From Pacificimonas sp963710205 (lineage in GTDB: Bacteria; Pseudomonadota; Alphaproteobacteria; Sphingomonadales; Sphingomonadaceae), in contig CAVPZG010000002.1 in assembly GCA_963710205.1 (NCBI GenBank), positions 1 through 64,000 on the forward strand: a stretch of 64,000 bases of DNA, written 5' to 3'. Of this stretch, positions 1-8,700 are shown piece by piece (the stretch's first letter is position 1; every line of letters starts with the position of its first letter). The notes beneath the pieces are model-generated. The model was not told the DNA's origin. It saw only the letters and a list, made by a program, of their open reading frames with translations, and made no database searches. Position numbers and translations under genes: made by a program.

Positions 1-773
1 CCGAGGAGCTGCACCTGATCGTCGCCGAGGCGCAGCGGTCGGGGGCGATCGAGGAGTCCGAGCGCCTGATGATTTCCGGTGTCATGCGGCTGGCCGACCG
101 CCCCGTGAAGGGCGTGATGACGCCGCGCACCGAGGTCGACTGGCTGGATATCGATTCGACCGAGGCGGAAATCCGCGCCCATCTGACAGACAGCCCGCAC
201 ACCCGCGTTCCCATTGCCGAGGGGAATGTGGACAAGATCGTCGGTGTCATCCAGGCGCGCGACATTCTGGCGGCGCAGCTGTCCGGCCAGCCGCTTGACC
301 TCCGCGCACTGCTGAAACCCGCGCCGCTGATTCCCGACGTCATGGACGCCTCCGACGCCCTCGACATTCTCCGCCGCGCCGATGTGCCCATTGGCATGGT
401 CTATGACGAATATGGTCATTTCGAGGGCATATTGACGCCCGCCGACCTGCTTGCCGCCATTGCCGGTGTCTTCAAATCGGACGTCGACGAGGGCGAGGAG
501 GATCCTGCCGTGCAGCGCGCCGACGGCTCGTGGCTCCTGTCCGGCTCGATGCACGCCGACGACGTCGCCGATCTTCTCGGCATTACCATCCCCGATCCCG
601 ACGACCGTGATTTCGAGACGCTTGCGGGCTTCTCGCTCGCCGTCCTCACGCATCTGCCCGAAGTCGGAGAGACCTTCGAATTCGATGGCTGGACATTCGA
701 GGTCGTGGACCTCGATGGCCACAAGATCGACAAGCTGCTGGCGACGAGCATTGGTGAAGGTGACGAGAAATGA
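1..773 (+). CDS. Hemolysin-family CBS/CorC domain protein, 5' truncated
   Basis: The reading frame is open from base 3 to the stop at 771-773, giving at least 256 residues; the N-terminal membrane part lies outside the window. The visible part begins with an acidic helix (EELHLIVAEAQRSG), then the block VMTPRTEVDWLD that opens the CBS-domain pair of DUF21/HlyC-CorC proteins, a second CBS motif around GMVYDEYGHFEGILTP, and a C-terminal CorC/HlyC transporter-associated domain. Such proteins are inner-membrane proteins linked to Mg/Co efflux or tolerance; the hemolysin name is historical. The next gene starts inside its stop codon (ATGA), so the two are probably co-translated. The family is clear; the transported ion is not. 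Confidence 0.88.
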   Translation, partial: EELHLIVAEAQRSGAIEESERLMISGVMRLADRPVKGVMTPRTEVDWLDIDSTEAEIRAHLTDSPHTRVPIAEGNVDKIVGVIQARDILAAQLSGQPLDLRALLKPAPLIPDVMDASDALDILRRADVPIGMVYDEYGHFEGILTPADLLAAIAGVFKSDVDEGEEDPAVQRADGSWLLSGSMHADDVADLLGITIPDPDDRDFETLAGFSLAVLTHLPEVGETFEFDGWTFEVVDLDGHKIDKLLATSIGEGDEK

Positions 774-2071
774 CGGCGACCGATATCCTGAACAGCGCGC
801 TCACGCTGCCGAACGGCCATGTCATTCCGAACCGGCTTGGCAAGTCAGCGATGACGGAGGGCATGGCCGACCGGCATGGTCGCCCGTCGCGGCGGCTGAA
901 CCGGCTTTACGAAGTCTGGGCATCGGGCGGCATTGGCATGATGCTGACCGGCAATGTGCAGGTCGACCGTGACCATCTGGAACGCGGCGGCAATGTTGTC
1001 ATCGACCGGGAGCCCGACGCTGCGATGCGCGCCGCGCTCCGGGACTGGTGCGCTGCCGGCAAGGCGGATGGCGCGTCCTTCTGGATGCAGGTCAGCCACG
1101 CGGGCCGCCAGACGCAGGCGCATATCAATCCGCACCCGAAGGCACCATCCGCCGTGAAACTCGGCCTGCCAGGCGGCCAGTTCGGTGAGCCGGTCGCGCT
1201 GACCGGTGCGGAAATCGAGGAGATCATCCAGCGCTTCGCGGTGGCTGGCGCGGCGGCGAAGGAAGCGGGCTTCGACGGAATGCAGATCCATGCCGCGCAC
1301 GGCTATCTGCTGTCGGCGTTCCTCAACCCGCGCGCAAACCAGCGGCAGGATGAATGGGGCGGCAGCCTGGAAAACCGTGCGCGGATGCTGAGGCGGACCG
1401 TGGCCGCAGTGCGCGCGGCGACGTCTCCCGATTTCGGCATTTCCGTAAAGCTCAACAGCGCCGATTTTCAGCGCGGCGGTTTCAGCTTCACCGACAGCCA
1501 GACCGTGACCGGGTGGCTGGATGCGGACGGCGTCGACCTGATCGAAATCAGCGGCGGCAACTATGAATCGCCCGCCATGATGGATGCCGACGGCATGGAG
1601 CCGCGCGATGAACCCGAAGCGCGCCAGTCCACCCGCGAACGCGAAGCCTATTTCGCCCGGTTCGCGCCCGAAATCCGCGCCCATACGAAGCGCGCGACGC
1701 TGATGGTGACGGGCGGTTTCCGCACCGCCAGCGGCATGGCGGACGCGATCGAACAGGACGGCGTCGATCTGATCGGCCTTGGCCGTCCGCTCTGCACAAG
1801 GCCGCAGGATGTGCGCCGGCTGCTCGACGGCGACATCGCCGCGCTCGACCGGCCCGAATCCTATCTTCGCATTGGCCCCGGGTTCCTGTCGCCCTCGAGC
1901 CGGTTCAAGATCGTGAAGGCGTTGAACGGCTTCGGCGCGCAGGCCTGGTATTACGAACAGCTCGTCAACTTCGGCGAAGGTCAGAAGCTCGACAAGGGCC
2001 TCGGCGTTTTCCGTGCCTTTCTCAGGAACCGCGCGCGCGAAAAGCGCGTGCTGGCCGAGCGGGCGGCCTGA
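770..2071 (+). CDS. NADH:flavin oxidoreductase, old yellow enzyme family
   Basis: 433 residues forming a TIM-barrel FMN enzyme. The block IHAAHGYLLSAFLNPRANQR at about residues 173-192 carries the His-containing substrate/FMN motif of the family, and GGFRTASGMADAI plus LIGLGRPL near residues 315-345 form the phosphate-binding end of the barrel. It lacks the extra FAD/NAD domain of 2,4-dienoyl-CoA reductases, so it is a single-domain ene-reductase type enzyme, probably cytoplasmic and NAD(P)H dependent, acting on an activated C=C bond. Its ATG overlaps the stop of the CBS gene (ATGA). It is convergent with the VOC gene downstream, 40 bp apart. The natural substrate cannot be read from sequence. 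Confidence 0.9.
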   Translation: MTATDILNSALTLPNGHVIPNRLGKSAMTEGMADRHGRPSRRLNRLYEVWASGGIGMMLTGNVQVDRDHLERGGNVVIDREPDAAMRAALRDWCAAGKADGASFWMQVSHAGRQTQAHINPHPKAPSAVKLGLPGGQFGEPVALTGAEIEEIIQRFAVAGAAAKEAGFDGMQIHAAHGYLLSAFLNPRANQRQDEWGGSLENRARMLRRTVAAVRAATSPDFGISVKLNSADFQRGGFSFTDSQTVTGWLDADGVDLIEISGGNYESPAMMDADGMEPRDEPEARQSTREREAYFARFAPEIRAHTKRATLMVTGGFRTASGMADAIEQDGVDLIGLGRPLCTRPQDVRRLLDGDIAALDRPESYLRIGPGFLSPSSRFKIVKALNGFGAQAWYYEQLVNFGEGQKLDKGLGVFRAFLRNRAREKRVLAERAA

Positions 2072-2111
2072 TCCGGCGGGCTGTTGACGCGCAAATCTGT
2101 CTGCGCGCCAA

Positions 2112-2825
2112 TCACGCCGCCTTGACGGGTGGATCGGTATAGCTGGCCGCAGCGGCAATGGCCTCGTCAGGGGCGGCCAGCATCGCCCTGTAGGCGTCTT
2201 CCGGATAGGTCTGGTGCGGCTTTTCGGGATCATAGGGCGGCTGTTTCACCGTGCCGCCCTCACCGGCATAGGGATCGGGGTTCAGGTAGCGTTCGGCTTC
2301 GTCCGCGCTGATGCCAATTCGCGCCAGAACCTTTGGATCGACCCATGATTTCTGGTCGAGCGGTTCGCTTCCGGTCGCGATTTCCAGCGTCATGCGGTCG
2401 GGTCCACCGAAATAGATGGACTTGCACATTCCATGGTCGATGGGGCCGATGACGTTGACGCCCTTTGTGCGGATGCGGTCGCGCAGGTTGAGAAGCGCAG
2501 CCTCGTCCGCCACGCCCAGCGCCAGATGCTGCATGGTGCCGGGCGCGCAGGGGGCGGCGCCGTTACCGGCATGGGTCTTGCCGATCTCGATGGGAATGTC
2601 GCCGGTTTCCGGTGTCTGCACGATGGAAAAATAACAGTCGTCCGATAGCTGCATGAAGGCGTGAAACGCGCCCGGCACCCCGTGCATGTCGAAGATCGCG
2701 GCGAGCCTGCAGCCGAGAACGTCGGAGAAAAATTCGATGTGCCGCTTCATGTCGCCGGACATGACGGCGATATGGTGGATCCCCGTTGCCCGCGCCCGTT
2801 CTGGCATTTCCGTCCGGTTGACCAT
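2112..2825 (-). CDS. VOC (glyoxalase/dioxygenase) family protein
   Basis: 237 residues. The N-terminal 150 residues show a vicinal-oxygen-chelate fold: HHIAVMSGDMKRHIEFFSDVLG at the start (His, then the amphipathic helix), QHLALGVAD in the middle, and MTLEIATG with the third ligand (Glu), giving the usual H-H-E metal set. The last 80 residues (after DQKSWVDPKVLARIG) are outside the VOC core and look like a proline- and tyrosine-rich tail of no known domain. Family members include ring-cleaving dioxygenases, glyoxalase-like lyases and resistance proteins; the reaction cannot be fixed here. It is divergent from the alpha/beta hydrolase gene with 47 bp between starts, so the two may share a control region. 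Confidence 0.82.
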   Translation of the reverse strand: MVNRTEMPERARATGIHHIAVMSGDMKRHIEFFSDVLGCRLAAIFDMHGVPGAFHAFMQLSDDCYFSIVQTPETGDIPIEIGKTHAGNGAAPCAPGTMQHLALGVADEAALLNLRDRIRTKGVNVIGPIDHGMCKSIYFGGPDRMTLEIATGSEPLDQKSWVDPKVLARIGISADEAERYLNPDPYAGEGGTVKQPPYDPEKPHQTYPEDAYRAMLAAPDEAIAAAASYTDPPVKAA

Positions 2826-2872
2826 GGCCGTGATCCTCCCTCAAGCCCGTTTTCGCAGAAGGAGCATGATAC

Positions 2873-4021
2873 ATGGCCGATGTGATCCGCGAACCCTATG
2901 GATTTGTTCACCGCGAGGCCGAAGGCTTCAAGGACGTCTATGGCGGGGCGGGCGGCATGATCTTTGTGGAGTGCATGCGCATCCGCGCGGCTGACAGCGT
3001 CAGGCCGAAGACGGCGGCGGTGTTTTCGCATCCGATTGGTGGAGGGGCGTTCCTGCCGCTGGTGACGGCGCTGGCGGCGGCGGGGATCGATATTGTCTAT
3101 GTGAACCCGCGTTATCGCGGCAACGACACGGCGCTGATCATGGAGAAATGCGCTGCCGATCTGGGCGCGGCGATCGCCGATGCGAAAAAACGTTTTGGTT
3201 ATGAGGCCATCGTGCTGGGCGGCTGGTCGGGCGGCGGCTCGCTCTCCCTATTCTATCAGGATCAGGCGGAACATCCGGCGATCACCACGCTGCCGTCCGG
3301 CGACACCTATGACCTTGCCGCGAAAGCTCTTCCCCCCGCCGACGGCATCATGCTGCTGGCTGCCCATGTCAGCCGTGCGCATACGCTGACCGAGTGGATG
3401 GACCCGTCGATCATGGACGAGGCGCGGCCCTTTGATCGCGATCCCGACCTCAACATCTACGATCCCGCCAATCCCAACCAGCCGCCCTATGCTGAGGATT
3501 ATGTCGCGCGCTTCCGGCAGGCGCAGATTGCGCGCAACCGGCGCATAACCGCCTGGGTGAAGGCGCGGCTGGCCGAGCTGCCGCCGAATCAGGAGCGCTG
3601 CTTCACGACGCACGGCACGATGGCGGATGTCCGCTGGACCGATCCCTCGCAGGATCAATCCGACCGGCGTCCGCACGAATGTTATCTGGGGGATCCAGGG
3701 ACGGCAAATGACGGCCCGGTGGGTCTGGCGCGTTTCTCGACATTGCGGTCATGGCTGTCGCAATGGAGCTATGACGATACCCGCGCCGATGGTTTGGGCA
3801 ATGCCAGCCGCGTCACCTGCCCCGTGCTGGTTCTGAGCAATACGGCTGATCTGGCGTGTACGCCCAGCCACGCGCGGCGACTGTTCGGTGCTGTCGGCCA
3901 TGACGACAAGGAGGCGCACGATATCGTCGGTGCCGATCACTATTATATCGAACGCCCCGACCTGCTGCCGGAGGCGGTGGCGCGCTGTACCGACTGGGCG
4001 CGGCGGAAGGGATTTCTTTAG
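2873..4021 (+). CDS. Alpha/beta hydrolase
   Basis: 382 residues. The nucleophile elbow GGWSGGGSLSLF places the serine at about residue 119, after the strand-helix region IDIVYVNPRYRGND. A late Asp (SNTADLACTPSHARRLF) and His (GADHYYIERPDLL) supply the rest of the triad. There is no signal peptide, so it is cytoplasmic. An AGGAG sequence sits just before the ATG. The ending overlaps the stop of the minus-strand ABC permease gene by 4 bp (tail to tail). Probably an esterase or C-C hydrolase; its divergent VOC neighbour fits an aromatic or small-molecule degradation role, but that is inference only. Confidence 0.85.
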   Translation: MADVIREPYGFVHREAEGFKDVYGGAGGMIFVECMRIRAADSVRPKTAAVFSHPIGGGAFLPLVTALAAAGIDIVYVNPRYRGNDTALIMEKCAADLGAAIADAKKRFGYEAIVLGGWSGGGSLSLFYQDQAEHPAITTLPSGDTYDLAAKALPPADGIMLLAAHVSRAHTLTEWMDPSIMDEARPFDRDPDLNIYDPANPNQPPYAEDYVARFRQAQIARNRRITAWVKARLAELPPNQERCFTTHGTMADVRWTDPSQDQSDRRPHECYLGDPGTANDGPVGLARFSTLRSWLSQWSYDDTRADGLGNASRVTCPVLVLSNTADLACTPSHARRLFGAVGHDDKEAHDIVGADHYYIERPDLLPEAVARCTDWARRKGFL

Positions 4022-5520
4022 GCCGCCTCGCCCCGCGCCCAGAACTTCATGCTTTTTCCAAGCTGCTTGAAACTGGGCGGCGGGCCTGAGCGGAGGACAC
4101 CGTAACGGAACAGGCGGCTGGCGATGAAGATGATGAATCCCGCAAAGGCCAGTTGCCATGCAAGGGCGATCAGGTGGATGCCGATGTCCGTCCCCATGCT
4201 CGCGCGCGCGGCCATCATGTAGGGCGCCGACAGCGGGAACCAGCTGGCGATGGTCGCGCCGACGCCGTCGGGATTGGCGACCGCGCCCAGCGTCAGGATC
4301 AGGATGACCATCTGCAGGATCGTGACTGGCATGGAGAGCGTCTGCACTTCGCGAATCGACGTGCAGAGACTGCCAATGCCCAGATAAACCGCGCCGTAGA
4401 TCAGGTAGGCGGTGATGAAATAGGCAAAGACCAGCGCCACGAACTGCGGCCAGCCGCGGGCGGGATCGGCGAGTACATCCGCTGGCAATTGCGACAGAAC
4501 GAACGCCGCGCCGCCGCCGAACATGACGCCCCAGACGGTGACGCCGATCAGCGATACCACCATCATGGCGATGAGTTTCCCCGCGAAAATCGCCGGAATC
4601 GGCACGCTGGCGACCAGAATTTCAATGACCTTGTTGCCCTTTTCCTCGACCATGTTGGAAAGGAGCGCGCCTGCCAGCAGCGAAATCAGCACGAACAGCA
4701 CCATGGTCGCGCCGGTGGCGAGCGGGCCGCCGGGCTTTGCCTTCGCGGGCGCGCTCGCCTTGCCGTCGGCGCGTTTTACGGTCTCCACGGGAATGTCGGG
4801 CGCGCTGAGGCGAATGCCCTCCAGCGTTTCCGAAATTCCCGCCTCCGCGAAGGCACGGCGGTCGAGCGCCCGGGACGCCAGCTGCCGCAGCCGGTCGACG
4901 TTGGCCTTGTCATTCTGTCGCAGGATTCGCACGCTGTCCGCGTCTGCGACCAGTACAGCGCCAAAGCGCTTGTTATTGGGGCGAAGCAGTCTCTCCACCT
5001 GCGCGTCCACGTCATCTTCCGCCTGCAGCCGGGTCATGGCGGGCTCGCGCCTCTCGCCGCGCAGCGCCTTCAGAACGCGACTGGGCTTCAGGTCATACTC
5101 GGCTTCGGCAGCGTCCAGACGATCGCTCTCCGCCAGGGTCTTGAGTTCCGCCTCGGACAGTAGTTCCGGACGTTCGACCAGTTCGTCCGGCAGGGCCTTG
5201 CGCGGATATTTCTCCTCGAACCGTGCCCTCAGGTCACCCTGTCTGACGCGTGTCCGTTCGATGAGCGCGGTTTCCATCAGCCAGGGCGCGAACGTCCCTT
5301 CGGCATCGATGACGGCGATCGATACCGGCGCCTCCTCGGGTGCGTCGCCGCCGCCCTGCGCGATGCTCGCCCCGATGCCGAACAGCAGGCCAACAAAGGG
5401 CATGGCGAGCCAGATCAGGAACCCTTTCGACAATACGGTCGCCATGATGTCCCGCCGGGCGACGACGAACATCGCCCTCAGAAAGCCGGGCGCTGCCGAA
5501 GCGACTGCCTCCGCACTCAT
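4018..5520 (-). CDS. ABC-2 type transporter permease (NatB-like)
   Basis: 500 residues. One membrane segment lies near residues 30-52 (GFLIWLAMPFVGLLFG), followed by a charged soluble domain of about 200 residues, then a cluster of roughly five to six membrane segments from about residue 275 to 470 (for example MVLFVLISLLAGALLSNMVE and YFITAYLIYGAVYLGIGSLC). The motif NMVEEKGNKVIEILVAS is typical of the ABC-2/NatB exporter permeases. Its ATG overlaps the stop of the ATPase gene upstream (ATGA), so the two subunits are made from one message and should form a complete exporter. The cargo is unknown; NatAB pumps sodium in Bacillus, but many relatives do not. Confidence 0.88.
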   Translation of the reverse strand: MSAEAVASAAPGFLRAMFVVARRDIMATVLSKGFLIWLAMPFVGLLFGIGASIAQGGGDAPEEAPVSIAVIDAEGTFAPWLMETALIERTRVRQGDLRARFEEKYPRKALPDELVERPELLSEAELKTLAESDRLDAAEAEYDLKPSRVLKALRGERREPAMTRLQAEDDVDAQVERLLRPNNKRFGAVLVADADSVRILRQNDKANVDRLRQLASRALDRRAFAEAGISETLEGIRLSAPDIPVETVKRADGKASAPAKAKPGGPLATGATMVLFVLISLLAGALLSNMVEEKGNKVIEILVASVPIPAIFAGKLIAMMVVSLIGVTVWGVMFGGGAAFVLSQLPADVLADPARGWPQFVALVFAYFITAYLIYGAVYLGIGSLCTSIREVQTLSMPVTILQMVILILTLGAVANPDGVGATIASWFPLSAPYMMAARASMGTDIGIHLIALAWQLAFAGFIIFIASRLFRYGVLRSGPPPSFKQLGKSMKFWARGEAA

Positions 5521-6494
5521 GCCGCCTTCTCCATGGCAATGTCGCCCCTGCGTTCGTCATCCGCCTCGGGATCGCCGACCATGGCGACAAAGGCGTCATG
5601 CAGGGTGGGACGCTCGGTGGTCAGTTCGCGCACGCCGCAGCCGCTTTCGAGAACGCGGCGCAGCAGCATTTCCATGCCGTCGTCCGGCAGGGGGAAGCGG
5701 TAGAGGCCGTCCCGCCCAAGCACGAAGGTGTCGGGCAGGACGCCGACCGGATTGGCAAGCGGGCGCTCCGTTCTCAACTGGACCTGGGCCGGCAATATGG
5801 CGCGCGCCTCGTCGACCGTGCCGGAAAAGCGCGTGCGCCCGCCCGCGATGACGACCAGCGCGTCGCACAGACGCTCCGCATGGGACATGATGTGTGTCGA
5901 AAACAGGATTGTCGCTCCGCGCAGGCGCTCGGCGGCGATGATGGCCTCAAGGGCCTGCTGGTTGACGGGATCGAGGCCCGAAAAGGGTTCATCGAGAATG
6001 ATGAGGTCGGGCTGATGCACAAAGCTGCCCAGCAGCTGCACCTTCTGTGCCATGCCCTTGGAAAAGGTGCTGATTTTGGACTTGATCTCGTCCTTCAGGC
6101 CGTGTTTCGCCAGCAGCGCCTCCGCGCGTTCGCGGCCTTCCTTCAGGGGCAGACCGCGCAGCGCGCCCATGAAGGCGATGGTGTCGCGCGCGGTCATGGA
6201 GGGATAGAGCCCGCGTTCCTCCGGCAGATAGCCGATACGGTGCGCGACGCTTAGCGGCTGGTCCGCGCCAAGCACCTGCGCCGTGCCGCCATCGGGCGTC
6301 AATATACCAAGCAGCATGCGCAGGGTTGTCGTCTTGCCCGCGCCATTCTGGCCCAGAAAGCCGAAGATGCTGCCTGGCGGCACGATCAGATCGACGCCGC
6401 CGACAGCCATCTTGTCGCCGAATCGCTTGGCAAGGCCATGCGCCTCGATGGCGTTCCTGAGGGGTTCACCCGTCATCGTGAATCTTCGCAACAT
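5517..6494 (-). CDS. ABC transporter ATP-binding protein
   Basis: 325 residues from the ATG at 6494, chosen because AGGA lies 7 bases before it; a second ATG at 6476 (MTGEPLRN) is the alternative, and a longer frame reaching 6689 starts with unlikely Arg/Pro-rich sequence. The protein has Walker A GQNGAGKTTT, a Q-loop region, a signature reading FSKGM in place of LSGGQ, Walker B LIILDEPFSGLDP and the H-loop STHIMSH. The C-terminal 100 residues form the accessory domain of NatA/DrrA-type ATPases. It is the energy subunit for the permease encoded next to it by an overlapping start. Confidence 0.93.
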   Translation of the reverse strand: MLRRFTMTGEPLRNAIEAHGLAKRFGDKMAVGGVDLIVPPGSIFGFLGQNGAGKTTTLRMLLGILTPDGGTAQVLGADQPLSVAHRIGYLPEERGLYPSMTARDTIAFMGALRGLPLKEGRERAEALLAKHGLKDEIKSKISTFSKGMAQKVQLLGSFVHQPDLIILDEPFSGLDPVNQQALEAIIAAERLRGATILFSTHIMSHAERLCDALVVIAGGRTRFSGTVDEARAILPAQVQLRTERPLANPVGVLPDTFVLGRDGLYRFPLPDDGMEMLLRRVLESGCGVRELTTERPTLHDAFVAMVGDPEADDERRGDIAMEKAA

Positions 6495-6598
6495 GAGGGA
6501 ATCCTGATGAGGCGGGGACATACATGCACACGGAAAATCCCGACTTGATGAAGGCATGGGCGGTTCAGCCCATGCGGAAAACAGGTTACAGCTAGCGC

Positions 6599-7675
6599 AT
6601 GGCCGATAACAAAGTCTTGCCGCGATTGCGAAAGGAAGCGGACGCACTCGGATTTTCCGCGTTCGGCGTCTGCGCGGCGGACGCGGCACCCGGGGCGGGT
6701 GCGCGCCTGAAGGCGTGGCTGGAGGCGGGCATGCATGGCGACATGTTGTGGATGGAGGAGAAGGCGGATCGCCGCCAATCTCCGCAATCCTTGTGGCCGG
6801 ATGTGCGCTCCGTCATCATGCTTGGCATCAGCTACGCGCCCGCGCTCGATCCGCTGCGCCATGCGGACGCGCCCGATATCGGCGTGATGTCGGTCTACGC
6901 GCATGGCGGCGATTATCACGACGTGGTCAAGAAGCGCCTGAAGGCGCTCGCGCGCTGGCTGGTCGCCGAAGCACCGGACTGCGAGCTCAAGGTGTTCGTC
7001 GATACCGCGCCCGTGATGGAAAAACCGCTCGCCGCCGCCGCCGGCATCGGCTGGCAGGGCAAGCACACCAATGTGGTGTCGATGGCGGAGGGGTCGTGGC
7101 TGTTTCTGGGGGCGATTTACACGACGCTGGATCTGGAACCGGACAGGCCGCACCCGGACCGCTGCGGCAGCTGCACGGCCTGCCAGACCGCCTGCCCGAC
7201 GGACGCCTTTCCCGAACCCTATCGCCTCGATGCGCGGCGCTGCATATCCTATCTGACCATCGAACATGCGGGGCCGATCCCGGCGGAATTCCGCCGCGCC
7301 ATGGGGAACCGCATCTATGGCTGCGATGACTGCCTGGCCGTCTGCCCGTGGAACAAGTTCGCCGCTGCCAGCCGGGAAATGGCCTTCGCGCCGCGTCCGG
7401 CGCTTGTCAGGCCGCGACTGACCGACCTCGCGCAGCTGGACGATGCGAGCTTCCGGGACCTGTTTTCGGGGTCGCCGGTAAAGCGGATCGGACGGGAACG
7501 CTTCATCCGCAATGTCGCCATCGCGCTGGGAAACGGCCGGGACGCCGGGGCCATTGAGGCGCTTTTGCCACTGCTGGAGGACGACTCCGAAGTGATCCGG
7601 GAGGCCGCCGCATGGGCACTGGCCGAGTGCGGGGGAAAGGGCCAGCGCCTCGACACCGGGGCCTTGCCGCAATAG
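6599..7675 (+). CDS. queG: Epoxyqueuosine reductase QueG
   Basis: 358 residues, full length for the family. It catalyses the last step of queuosine synthesis, reducing epoxyqueuosine to queuosine in the tRNA wobble position using cobalamin and two [4Fe-4S] clusters. The catalytic region VDTAPVMEKPLA is near residue 137. The two cluster motifs are CGSCTACQTACPTDAF (with the fourth-set Cys in RRCISYL) and CDDCLAVCPWNKF. The C-terminal 50 residues (ALLPLLEDDSEVIREAAAWA) look like one HEAT-type repeat, as in other QueG proteins. The start has only a weak ribosome site. It is divergent from the ABC exporter pair. Confidence 0.95.
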   Translation: MADNKVLPRLRKEADALGFSAFGVCAADAAPGAGARLKAWLEAGMHGDMLWMEEKADRRQSPQSLWPDVRSVIMLGISYAPALDPLRHADAPDIGVMSVYAHGGDYHDVVKKRLKALARWLVAEAPDCELKVFVDTAPVMEKPLAAAAGIGWQGKHTNVVSMAEGSWLFLGAIYTTLDLEPDRPHPDRCGSCTACQTACPTDAFPEPYRLDARRCISYLTIEHAGPIPAEFRRAMGNRIYGCDDCLAVCPWNKFAAASREMAFAPRPALVRPRLTDLAQLDDASFRDLFSGSPVKRIGRERFIRNVAIALGNGRDAGAIEALLPLLEDDSEVIREAAAWALAECGGKGQRLDTGALPQ

Positions 7676-7710
7676 GCGGGCCGCAAGTCATTTTCAGGAG
7701 CCATAGCCAC

Positions 7711-8697
7711 ATGCCCCACGCCCCCATCGCCTGTATCGGCAACGCCATCGTCGATGTCATCGCGCCCGCAACGGACGATTTCCTGTCTGAAAACAGTCTG
7801 GCGAAGGGCGCGATGACGCTGATCGACACCGACCAGGCCGAAGCGCTCTACGCCAGGATGCCCGCGGGCAAGGAAAGCTCTGGCGGATCGGGCGCGAATA
7901 CGGCGGCCGGGATTGCGGCGCTGGGGTCCGGGGTGCGCTATATCGGCCGCGTGGCCGACGACCAGCTGGGCAGGGTCTTCCAGCATGATATTCGGGCAAG
8001 CGGCGCGCATTATGATGTGCCGCTGGCGGGCGGCATCGTCCCCACGGCGCGCTGCCTGATCCTGGTGACGCCCGACGGCGAGCGCACCATGAACACCTAT
8101 CTCGGCACCAGCGTCGATCTCAGCGAGGCCGACGTGGATTATGAGGCCGTTGCCGCAGCGCGGATCCTCTATCTGGAAGGTTATCTGTGGGATTCCGAAA
8201 GCGCCCGCCCCGCCATGGAGCGCGCGCGGGATGTGGTGCGGCAGGCCGGCGGGCGCACGGCCTTCACGCTGTCCGATGGATTTTGCGTCGATCGTCACCG
8301 CGACAGCTTCCGCGAACTGGCGCGGGGCGGTGTCGATATCCTCTTCGCCAATGAGGACGAGCTGAAAAGCCTGTATGAAACGGACGATTTCGACGAGGCT
8401 GTTGCCGCCCAGCGCGGCGGCGCGCAGATCGCGGCCATCACGCGCAGTGCGGAGGGTGCGGTCATCCTGTTCGGCGATGAGACGATCACCGTCCCCGCCG
8501 AACCGGTTGCGAAGGTTGTCGACACCACGGGTGCGGGCGACCTGTTCGCGGCAGGTTTTCTGGCGGGGCTGGAACAGCGCCGCGATCTGACGGACTGCGC
8601 GCGGCTGGGTGCGGTCGCGGCTGCGGAAATTATCTCCCATTATGGGGCGCGGCCCGAAGCCGATCTGAAGGTGCTGGCGGCAAAGGCGCTGGGTTGA
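7711..8697 (+). CDS. PfkB-family sugar/nucleoside kinase (adenosine kinase-like)
   Basis: 328 residues from the ATG at 7711, preceded by CAGGAG 10 bases upstream; the frame is open further upstream but that part overlaps queG and has no family similarity. The N-terminal block IACIGNAIVDVIA, the second PfkB signature DTTGAGDLFAAGFLAGL at about residues 270-286 with the catalytic Asp, and SGGSGANTAAGIAALG in the lid region identify a ribokinase/PfkB fold. Alphaproteobacterial homologues of this sequence type are usually labelled adenosine kinase; the substrate is not proven. The next gene, the 5-oxoprolinase, starts 3 bases after its stop. Confidence 0.88.
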   Translation: MPHAPIACIGNAIVDVIAPATDDFLSENSLAKGAMTLIDTDQAEALYARMPAGKESSGGSGANTAAGIAALGSGVRYIGRVADDQLGRVFQHDIRASGAHYDVPLAGGIVPTARCLILVTPDGERTMNTYLGTSVDLSEADVDYEAVAAARILYLEGYLWDSESARPAMERARDVVRQAGGRTAFTLSDGFCVDRHRDSFRELARGGVDILFANEDELKSLYETDDFDEAVAAQRGGAQIAAITRSAEGAVILFGDETITVPAEPVAKVVDTTGAGDLFAAGFLAGLEQRRDLTDCARLGAVAAAEIISHYGARPEADLKVLAAKALG

Positions 8698-8700
8698 CGC

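Noticed and set aside
2072..2111. Inverted repeat between the flavin oxidoreductase and VOC genes as a terminator
   Set aside because: The arms (ACGCGCA and TGCGCGC) have a mismatch and there is no T run on either strand.
845..2233. Antisense frame opposite the flavin oxidoreductase
   Set aside because: No recognisable domain; the plus-strand reading has the complete OYE motif set.
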